Position numbers and translations under genes: made by a program. The notes beneath the pieces were generated by a model. That model saw only the letters and a list, made by a program, of their open reading frames with translations, ran no database searches and was not told the DNA's origin. A stretch of DNA of 46,098 nt from Microcoleus asticus IPMA8 (GTDB lineage: Bacteria > Cyanobacteriota > Cyanobacteriia > Cyanobacteriales > Microcoleaceae), in NCBI RefSeq assembly GCF_013179805.1, contig NZ_SRRZ01000054.1:1-46098 (forward strand), written 5' to 3'. How positions within the stretch are numbered: position 1 is the first letter of the stretch; the number at the start of each line of letters is the position of its first letter. Shown piece after piece: positions 18,152-26,000 of this stretch.

Positions 18152-20168
18152 TTATCCATTGCCAGCGACTCCTAAAGACATTTTGATCGTTGACGATATG
18201 CCGGACAACTTGCGACTTTTATCCACTATGCTGACATCTTACGGGTATCATGTCAGGAAAGCTATTAACGGACAACTGGCTCTGCAAGGGGCGCAAATAT
18301 CCCCTCCCGATCTAATTTTACTAGATATAAATATGCCCAAAATGAACGGGTATGAAGTTTGTGAGCAGTTAAAGTTAAACGAAAAAACTAAAGATATTCC
18401 GGTAATTTTTATTAGTGCGCTAAATGACGTGCTGGAAAAAGTTAAAGCTTTTCAAGTAGGAGGAATAGATTATATTACTAAGCCGTTTCAAGTAGAAGAA
18501 GTCTTGGCCCGCGTCGAAAACCAACTTTCCCTTCGTTCGCTGCAATCGAAACTGCAACAGCAAGCTAGAGAACTGCACGATCGCAATTCTAGATTGCATG
18601 AAGAAATCGCAGAACGGCAGCGGGCTGAAGAATCAATCAGGTTTTTGCTGGAAACTACGCGGGCGATCGGCGAAGCTGTAGACTTTCACTCAGCTTTAGA
18701 AGTAATTCTGCACCAAGTTGGCGAAACCATCGGATGGGATGTAGGAGAAGCTTGGATTCCCGATGCAGAAGGAACTTTTCTGCAATCTGCCCGGGGCTGG
18801 TATGCGAGCAGCGCCAGCTTGGAATCGTTCCGCAGCAAAAGCGAACAACTGACATTTCCTATGAATGTAGGGCTGCCGGGACGAGTTTGGGCATCCAAAA
18901 AACCCGAATGGGTAGAAGATGTTTCCAGGGGCTACCCGGATTTTTGCCGAAGTCAAATAGCACTAGAACTCGGATTCAAAGCGGGTTTTGGCGTACCGAT
19001 TTTGATAGGCGATGAAGTATTGGCAGTGCTCGTTTTTTTTAAAGTTTCGTCTTCTCGCAAAGACGCGCAATTTATAGACATTTTTAATGCGGTCGGCACT
19101 CAATTAGGTTCTTTAATTCAGCGCAAACAAGCAGAAGAATTGCTGCGCATTACTCAAGAAAAATATCACAGCATTGTAGAAAATGCGATGGAAGGAATTT
19201 TTCAAAGTACACCTTCAGGACGCTATCTCAGCGCTAATCCAGCTTTGGCAAAATTGTACGGTTACGACTCGCCAGAAGAACTGATGTCCGAGATTAAAAA
19301 TATTGCTCAGCAACTGTACGTTGACCCGGAACGCCGCCTCGAATTCGTGGCTGCTATGGATGCTGAAAATGCCGTTTTGGGGTTTGAATCTATGGTATGC
19401 CGCAAAGACGGGAGCTGGATTTGGGTGTCAGAAAATGTCCGGGCTGTTCGGGATTCAAAAGGTGAGATTATCTACTATGAGGGTACTGTTTCTGACATTA
19501 CAGAGCGGAAATTAGCGCAAGAAGAGCTGAAAATTCAACAGGAACAAAGCGAGAAGTTGCTGTTAAATATTTTACCCAAACCAATAGCAGAACGCTTGAA
19601 GGCTGAGCAAACTACAATTGCTGACAGTTTTGCCGAAGTAAGTGTTTTATTTGCGGATATTGTGGGCTTTACTGAACTGTCGGCGAGAATGTCTCCCACG
19701 GAGTTGGTAAAGCGATTGAACGTAATTTTTTCCCATTTCGACCAGTTAGCTGAAAAGTACGGTGTGGAGAAAATTAAAACTATTGGCGATGCTTACATGG
19801 TAGTCGGGGGATTGCCTACGCCGAGACATGACCACGCCGAGGCGATCGCCCAAATGGCCCTGGGAATGCAGGCACAAATAGCAAAGTTGTCCGCCGAGAC
19901 AGGGGAAAAACTGGCAATTCGCGTCGGCATCAATTCCGGGCCGGTAGTTGCGGGAGTAATTGGTGTGAGCAAGTTCACCTATGATTTGTGGGGAGATACG
20001 GTGAATGTGGCGGCGAGGATGGAAGCTACGGGTTTTGCAGGCAGGATTCAAGTTACTGATGTTACTTATAAGCTTTTGAAAGATAAGTATTTGTTTGAGA
20101 GGCGAGGCGTGATTCCGGTAAAAGGTAAGGGGGATATGATGACTTATTGGTTGCTACAAAACAAGTAA
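18141..20168 (+). CDS. Response regulator with class III adenylate cyclase (REC-GAF-PAS-CYC)
   Basis: The 675-residue protein carries a receiver (Asp62), a coiled-coil linker, a GAF domain (about 165-335), a PAS domain (about 345-465) and a C-terminal class III cyclase domain (about 495-672). The cyclase has both metal aspartates (VLFADIVGFT, Asp506; IGDAYM, Asp550). Its substrate-selecting pair is Lys546 (EKIKTIGD) with Asp615 (YDLWGDTVN), the combination typical of adenylate rather than guanylate cyclases. It probably makes cAMP when its receiver is phosphorylated by the kinase encoded immediately upstream. The overlapping ATGATGAATGA junction couples their translation. The N-terminal receiver resembles that of the upstream kinase, suggesting duplication. 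Confidence 0.92.
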   Translation: MMNDYPLPATPKDILIVDDMPDNLRLLSTMLTSYGYHVRKAINGQLALQGAQISPPDLILLDINMPKMNGYEVCEQLKLNEKTKDIPVIFISALNDVLEKVKAFQVGGIDYITKPFQVEEVLARVENQLSLRSLQSKLQQQARELHDRNSRLHEEIAERQRAEESIRFLLETTRAIGEAVDFHSALEVILHQVGETIGWDVGEAWIPDAEGTFLQSARGWYASSASLESFRSKSEQLTFPMNVGLPGRVWASKKPEWVEDVSRGYPDFCRSQIALELGFKAGFGVPILIGDEVLAVLVFFKVSSSRKDAQFIDIFNAVGTQLGSLIQRKQAEELLRITQEKYHSIVENAMEGIFQSTPSGRYLSANPALAKLYGYDSPEELMSEIKNIAQQLYVDPERRLEFVAAMDAENAVLGFESMVCRKDGSWIWVSENVRAVRDSKGEIIYYEGTVSDITERKLAQEELKIQQEQSEKLLLNILPKPIAERLKAEQTTIADSFAEVSVLFADIVGFTELSARMSPTELVKRLNVIFSHFDQLAEKYGVEKIKTIGDAYMVVGGLPTPRHDHAEAIAQMALGMQAQIAKLSAETGEKLAIRVGINSGPVVAGVIGVSKFTYDLWGDTVNVAARMEATGFAGRIQVTDVTYKLLKDKYLFERRGVIPVKGKGDMMTYWLLQNK

Positions 20169-20169
20169 A

Positions 20170-20233
20170 AATGGGAATTGGGAATGGGGCATCGGGCATC
20201 GGGCATCGGGCATTGGGCATCGGGCATTGGGAA
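20170..20233. repeat. Short tandem repeat (GGGCATC/GGGCATT)n
   Basis: About seven consecutive 7-bp units of GGGCATC, with GGGCATT and GGGAAT variants, directly follow the cyclase stop codon. This is a typical cyanobacterial short tandemly repeated repetitive (STRR) sequence. Confidence 0.85.
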
Positions 20234-20324
20234 TAATGTTCTTGTGGGGCATTGCTTCTAGCCCGCTCCTAAAGAGATGGTGCTGCTATGATGAAAGTAG
20301 TTAACGAAACTTTACATAATAGCC

Positions 20325-21215
20325 GTGACTGCACAACAATTAGTATCTGCAACGAGTTTTGAAAAGCTAATTTGGACTTGGAAAGGTCACAAAATCCAAT
20401 ATACCGTCCAAGGAACCGGTCGCCCTCTGATCTTGATTCACGGATTTGGGGCTTCGATCGGACATTGGCGACAAAATATTCCCGTACTCGCGGCCGGCGG
20501 CTATCGCGTATTTGCTCTGGACTTGCTGGGATTCGGTGCTTCCGCCAAACCAGCCCTAGATTACACTCTGGAATTGTGGGAAGAATTGCTGACAGATTTC
20601 TCGGCGGATCTGGTACAGGAACCGGCTGTATTTGTCGGGAATTCGATCGGCGCTTTGCTGAGTTTGATGGTAGTCGCCAACCATCCAGAAATATCAGCAG
20701 GCGGTGTCTTAATCAACTGTGCCGGCGGGCTCAACCACCGGCCGGACGAACTGAATTTCCCGCTGCGAGTAGTGATGGGGACTTTTACTAAATTAGTTCG
20801 ATCGCCCCTGATCGGCCCGTTTGTTTTCAACAACATCCGCCAAAAACACCGCATCCGCAACACCCTGCGCCAAGTCTACAGAAACCCCGAAGCCATCACC
20901 GACGAACTCGTAGAACTCCTGCACGCCCCCTCCTGCGAGCCGGGAGCTCAACAGGTGTTTGCCTCGATTCTCACGGCCCCAGCAGGCCCTCAACCGTCAG
21001 AATTGCTGCCCAAAGTCGATCGTCCGTTATTGGTACTTTGGGGCGCAGACGACCCCTGGACGCCGATCGCCGGCAGCCAGATTTATCAACAATTGGCCGC
21101 CAACGGTAAACCAGTGAAATTTGTGTCAATTCCCAACACTGGCCACTGTCCCCACGACGAGCGGCCGAGTGAAGTCAACGCTCTGATTTTGGACTGGCTG
21201 CTGGAAGTCAAGTAA
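20325..21215 (+). CDS. Alpha/beta-fold hydrolase
   Basis: A 296-residue alpha/beta hydrolase. The oxyanion region is LILIHGFGAS, the nucleophile elbow is FVGNSIGALL (Ser), the acid is in LLVLWGADDPW and the His is in NTGHCPHDE. These form a complete catalytic triad. Cyanobacterial and plastid members with the GNSIG elbow include pheophytinase-like esterases, but the substrate here is not determinable. The start is GTG 20325, since no in-frame ATG precedes it; no clear ribosome site is present. The gene stands alone between the repeat and a small RNA. Composition is like that of housekeeping neighbours. Confidence 0.85.
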   Translation: MTAQQLVSATSFEKLIWTWKGHKIQYTVQGTGRPLILIHGFGASIGHWRQNIPVLAAGGYRVFALDLLGFGASAKPALDYTLELWEELLTDFSADLVQEPAVFVGNSIGALLSLMVVANHPEISAGGVLINCAGGLNHRPDELNFPLRVVMGTFTKLVRSPLIGPFVFNNIRQKHRIRNTLRQVYRNPEAITDELVELLHAPSCEPGAQQVFASILTAPAGPQPSELLPKVDRPLLVLWGADDPWTPIAGSQIYQQLAANGKPVKFVSIPNTGHCPHDERPSEVNALILDWLLEVK

Positions 21216-21342
21216 AATTTTTCTGCTCAAGGCAACCTTTGAGCGATCGAGTCAAACCCTTGCAGTGCAAAAGTTTTGCCTCACTCCACCGCACCGGCAC
21301 CCCGGCAGCAGCCGACTCAAAAAACTATTTTTGTAAAAAGTA

Positions 21343-21371
21343 TTGACACCATTTACTGAGTCGGCTATAGT
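21343..21371 (+). promoter_or_regulatory. Consensus sigma-70 promoter of a small RNA
   Basis: TTGACA (21343-21348), a 17-bp spacer, and TATAGT (21366-21371). This is one of the best promoter matches in the window, and no protein-coding gene follows it, only the terminator-ended segment 21377-21440. Confidence 0.85.
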
Positions 21372-21376
21372 GATGG

Positions 21377-21440
21377 ACGTGTGAGGAGCGAACCAGAAGA
21401 AGCACCGAGACGAAACACGGCCAGTCGTCGGTGCTTTTTC
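21377..21440 (+). ncRNA. Small RNA, Yfr2/Cyano-1-like candidate
   Basis: A transcript of about 64 nt is expected from the start near 21377 to the T-run at 21436-21439. The 3' half is a hairpin with arms AAGCACCGA (21400-21408) and TCGGTGCTT (21428-21436), enclosing a loop that contains CGAAACACGG. The 5' half is largely unpaired and contains GTGTGAGGAG (21379-21388). Length, loop and GAGGAGCGAA stretch fit what I remember of the cyanobacterial Yfr2 family (Rfam Cyano-1). The decamer is the exact reverse complement of CTCCTCACAC, the conserved core of the Yfr1 RNA. Existence of a transcript is well supported; the family name is less sure. Confidence 0.7.
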
Positions 21441-21778
21441 TGTTAAAAAGCATTTTTAAGAGTTTTAAATTATCTATAATTCACATCCCCCATATCTGTA
21501 AGCCCGCCCCGCCTTCTTCATTTCTTCCTTCGCGTTCTTCGCGTCTTCGCGGTTCGTTAAATTAATCTTCAGATGCTGCAAAAAAAGTAATTGACTGGAC
21601 TTGAACTCAAAAAATCCGAAAGTGTAGATTTTTTTTTCTAATCAAAACTTGATTGCATAGAACTCAAAACTACACAGTTATATAATAACTTAAATATTGT
21701 CCCTGAGTTGGGGCGGGTCGATCTAGATTTTTTCCAGATGTTGGCAAACCGGCCCCTGCGGTATTTGTGCTAGAAAGA
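21441..21778. other. Intergenic with dispersed repeat
   Basis: No gene was seen. The segment near 21525-21560 (TTCGCGTTCTTCGCGTCTTC) is a low-complexity dispersed repeat often seen between cyanobacterial genes. The rest is AT-rich. Confidence 0.5.
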
Positions 21779-22660
21779 TCAACGATCGCTCAAAACAAAT
21801 TGTTCGATCGCAGCCGCCACCCCATCTTCCTCAACATCCGGCGCCACCCAATCAGCAGCAGCCTTCACACCATCAGGAGCATTGCCCATCGCCACGCCCA
21901 CACCCGCGTAGGCAATCATTTCTACATCATTAAAATTGTCGCCGATCGCCATCACATTCGCCGCCTGCAAACCCAAAAGTTCCTCCGCTAAATACTGCAC
22001 CGCATCTCCCTTATTCGCCAAAGGATGCGTAGCTTCAAAAAAAGTAGCAACGGATCGAGTCAAATAAAGCTCCGCAGGCGTGTAGCGCTGCCGCATACTG
22101 CTGAGCAACCCGTCGAGTACCCCCGGATTCTCGCACAAAGCCAAAACTTTCGTCGGTTCCCCCGGAAGATCTCGCCGCAAATCTTTAATTACCATTGGTT
22201 CAATGCCCGATCTTTCGGCATAAATTCGGGTAGCTGCGGTAATTTCCGGCACGTAAAGTTGGTCGTCAATGTAGAAATGGATCGAAAGCAGCGGTCGCAA
22301 ATGCGCTTCTTCAAAATGGTCTAATAGTTGCAGAGCAGTTTGTTTCGACAGCGGCAAGTGCCGCAGCCGTTTTTGAGTAGCGTGATCTTGAATCCACGCG
22401 CCCTGGTAGCAAATCAGCGGCAATGTTGAGCCGATGTCGCGGTGAAAACGCAAAGCTGATCGGTACATCCTGCCCGTAGCGACGGCCACTTTCACTCCCC
22501 GCGACTCCGCAGCCAAAATTGCCTGCTTGACTGGTTCTCGGATGGTATTTGACAAACCTGCGATCGTGCCGTCTATATCCACTACCAGCAATTGAATGTC
22601 TGCGGTGCCAAAAGCGCGATCGGTCGCATTAGCTGGATTTGAGGCAGTTATATTCTGCAT
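21779..22660 (-). CDS. HAD-superfamily phosphatase, Cof type
   Basis: The 293-residue HAD hydrolase is of the Cof/YidA type, which dephosphorylates sugar phosphates and related metabolites. Motif I is LLVVDIDGTIAG (nucleophile and acid Asp), motif II is AVATGRMYRSA, a Lys-containing loop lies near NKGDAVQYL, and motif IV is VMAIGDNFNDVEMIAYAGVGVAMGNA. The mid-section forms a C2-type cap. The start at ATG 22660 was chosen because the preceding 22 codons of open frame are not family-like. It stands alone on the minus strand between the small RNA and the second kinase module, and convergent with the small RNA. Substrate unknown. Confidence 0.85.
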   Translation of the reverse strand: MQNITASNPANATDRAFGTADIQLLVVDIDGTIAGLSNTIREPVKQAILAAESRGVKVAVATGRMYRSALRFHRDIGSTLPLICYQGAWIQDHATQKRLRHLPLSKQTALQLLDHFEEAHLRPLLSIHFYIDDQLYVPEITAATRIYAERSGIEPMVIKDLRRDLPGEPTKVLALCENPGVLDGLLSSMRQRYTPAELYLTRSVATFFEATHPLANKGDAVQYLAEELLGLQAANVMAIGDNFNDVEMIAYAGVGVAMGNAPDGVKAAADWVAPDVEEDGVAAAIEQFVLSDR

Positions 22661-22809
22661 GATTTTTTTAGATTTTAGCTGTTGATTTGCAAGCACCCAT
22701 TTATTTTGGCACTGGCGGGATAGCAAAGTGCGACTTCTGATTTTTTGAAGACTAAAATATAGATAAGTAAATAAGCGACAAAAAAAGTATCGAGGAGAAC
22801 TCTTTAGGG

Positions 22810-22977
22810 ATGGTTTTAGCTCAGCTATATAATAGTAGCCAGTTTACTGCCGTAAAAACCGCACTCGATCGCGATGTGTATTTCCACTTACTTAATAATA
22901 CTTGTGGCAAAAAAGAATGCAACTGTACGTCTGATCCAAAACCTTATGTCATCAATCATTCCCAATCTAACATTTAA
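22810..22977 (+). CDS. Candidate 55-residue Cys-containing small protein
   Basis: A short frame starts at ATG 22810 and stops at 22975-22977, 39 bp before the large kinase start. The product begins MVLAQLYNSSQFTAVKT, has a charged middle (ALDRDVYFHLL), and contains a three-cysteine cluster C-x4-C-x-C (TCGKKECNCTS, residues 31-41). GAGGAG lies at 22792-22797, 12 bases upstream, slightly far for a ribosome site. I recognise no family. The amino-acid composition looks protein-like and the position suggests co-transcription with the kinase. It could be a small regulatory or leader protein, or chance. Confidence 0.4.
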   Translation: MVLAQLYNSSQFTAVKTALDRDVYFHLLNNTCGKKECNCTSDPKPYVINHSQSNI

Positions 22978-23016
22978 AATTGTATAACCGCATCTTTGAA
23001 ATTACCCCCAAATATC

Positions 23017-26000
23017 ATGATTTCTATCCCTGGATACCGCATTGATGAAGAACTTTATACAAACCCTCACACAGTTATTTATCGAGGGATGCAGCTTGAA
23101 GAACAAAAACCCGTTATCCTCAAAACTCTCACGCCGACATACCCTACCCCAGCGCAAATATCCCAACTGCTGCACGAATCAGAAATTCTTAAAAATTTGA
23201 GTTTGCCCGGAATAGTCAAGCTTTACAAAATAGAAACATACAATCACTTTCCTGTTTTAGTTTTAGAAGATTTTGGTGGTATTTCCCTCAAAGACTTTCT
23301 CAGCAACAACCAGCTAGAGTTACAACAATTTCTGCATATTGGCATCAAACTAGCAGAAACTATTGGGCAACTCCACGAACACCACATCATTCATAAGGAT
23401 ATTAAACCCAGCAATATTATTGTCAATATCGAGACAGGAGATGTCAAGATTGCTGATTTTGCGATCGCCTCGCTGCTACCAGGCGAAAATCAAGCCCTCA
23501 GCCATCCCAATTTACTCGAAGGAACCCTCGCCTATATGTCTCCCGAACAAACGGGACGCATGAATCGGGCGATCGACTACCGCACCGATTTTTATTCTTT
23601 AGGCGTCACTTTTTATGAAATGCTCTGTGGCGAATTGCCTTTTAATGCGATCGATCCAATGGAGTTAGTACACTGCCATATTGCGAAAAACCCAGTTTCT
23701 CCTTGTAAAAATAGAAAGCATAAAATAGAAGGTAGAATCAATCAAGCAGAAACCGAGGAGATTCCTCAAGTCGTTTCCGATCTCGTGATGAAACTACTAG
23801 CAAAAACCGCCGAAGATAGGTATCAAAGTGCTTTCGGACTGGGGTGCGACTTAGAGAAGTGTCTCGAACAACTCCAAACAACGGGCGAAATTTCTCACAT
23901 CACCCTCGGCGAGCAAGATCGATCGAGTCACCTGCAAATTTCCCAAAAGCTTTACGGGCGAGAAGCCGAAGTTAATCTACTGCTAAGTGCCTTCGAGCGC
24001 ATGAGGCGAGGAAATACAGAAATCGTGCTGATTTCCGGTTGTGCCGGTCTGGGAAAATCGTGGTTAGCCTATGAACTATCTAAGCCGATAGTGCGGGAAA
24101 ACGGGTATTTTATTGACAGCAAATTTGAGCAATTTAAGCGCGATATTCCCTACGGTTTTTTGTTTCAAGCTTTTCAAGACTTGTTGCGGCAAATCCTCAC
24201 AGAAACTCCCGCCCAAGTCCAAGTTTGGAGACAAAAAATATTAAATGCTCTCGGCGGCAACTGCCAAGTAATTATTGAAGTTATTCCCGAAGTAGAACTG
24301 ATTGTCGGGCCGCAACCCCCAGTGCCAGATTTAGGAGCAAATGAATCTCAAAACCGCTTTAATTTAGTATTTCAAAAATTTATCCGCGTCTTTACTCAAA
24401 AAAAACACCCTCTGGTAATATTCCTCGACAATTTGCAGTGGGTAGATTCAGCATCACTCAAGTTAATACAACTGCTAGCAACTGACCTGGAAAGTCAATA
24501 CTTATTAATAATTGGAGCCTATCGAGAACAGGAAGTAGATGCAAATCATCCCGTGATGCTGACGACCGAAGCAATTAGCAAAGCAGGCGTGACTGTGAGT
24601 GCGATCGCCCTTTCGCCATTTGATATTAACAGCGTCAATCAATTCGTTGCAGACACTCTGAACTGCGCACCAGAAAAATCGCTAGCTTTAGCAGAATTGC
24701 TTTTTAAACAAACCGCTGGAAATCCCTTTTTTTTGAAGCAATTTATGAAGTCTCTTTACTCAAAAAAATTGCTTTTGTTTAAATTTGAACAATCGGAAAA
24801 ACTTTTAGAGCGAGCCGAACGTAACATTTATGGCTGTACCCAAAAAAGCCCAGATCTAGTAGTGAAAAAATGCCAACTTAAAGGCGAGTGGCAGTGGGAT
24901 ATCGAACAAATACAAGAAATAGGAATAACTGACAATGTTGTAGAATTAATGATAGATAATATTCAAAAACTTTCAGAAAATACCCAGAAATTGCTCAAAA
25001 TAGCCGCTTGTATCGGCAACAAATTTGATTTAGGAATCCTCTCGACTATCTGCGAAAAACCTCTCGCTTCCGCAGCAACAGACCTCTGGCAAGCACTTCA
25101 GTCCGGTTTGATTTTGCCCGTGAATAACGCCTACAAAATTCCGATAGCGCTAGCAGCAAGCACAGAAATAACAAACCAAATATCTAGAGAGTTTACAGAT
25201 GAATTGTCCCTACCTGATGCTGCTGGCGCGAGTTACAAATTTTTGCACGAGCGAGTGCAGCAAGCAGCTTATGCTTTAATCTCCGATTCTCATAAACAAG
25301 AAACCCATCTCAAAATAGGCAGATTTTTGCTACAAAATGCGCATCCAGAGCAATTAGAAAAGCATATTTTTGAGACGGTCAATCAGCTAAATGCCGCCCA
25401 AAAAATTATCAGCGGTGAATTAGAAAAATTTCAATTATGCCAATTAAATTTAATTGCAGGCCGCCAAGCAAAAGCAAGTGCAGCTTACGAATTCGCAGTC
25501 AAATATTTAACCGCAGGTATTGAGCTGCTTCCCCCGGAAAGTTGGCAAACTGACTACGACTTGACTCTTGCGCTCTACGAGTCAGCGGCAGAAGCAGCTT
25601 ACCTAAATACGGAGTTTGAACAAATGGAAAAATGGGCAGAAATTGTCCTGCAACAAGCAAAAAATGAACTAGACAAAATCAAAGTTTTTGAAGTTAGAAT
25701 CACAGCTTGTGCGATGCAAACCAAACTCCAAGAATCGGTAAAAATTGGTCGGGAAGCACTAAAAATGTTAGGAATCAACTTTCCCGAATCGCCGAGTCCT
25801 CTCCACATTCAGCAAGTATTAACCCAAACCGCAGCTTATTTTACAGAAAAAAAGATAGAAGATTTAATTAACTTGCCTGTGATGACTAATGTGCGAAAAC
25901 TAGCAACAATGCGCCTGCTTTCCAGTATGTTTTCAGCTACGTTTATAGTTGAGCCAGCGCTGCTGCCGCTGATTGTATGCGAGCAAGTTAATTTATCTAT

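Noticed and set aside
20170..20233. Possible CRISPR or regulatory array in the GGGCATC repeat
   Set aside because: The units are 7 bp with no spacers, and similar STRR tracts occur at several other intergenic sites in the window.
21361..21440. Yfr1 itself on the minus strand (CTCCTCACAC is present there)
   Set aside because: No terminator hairpin with a U-run follows the motif on that strand, whereas the plus strand has a consensus promoter and a terminator.
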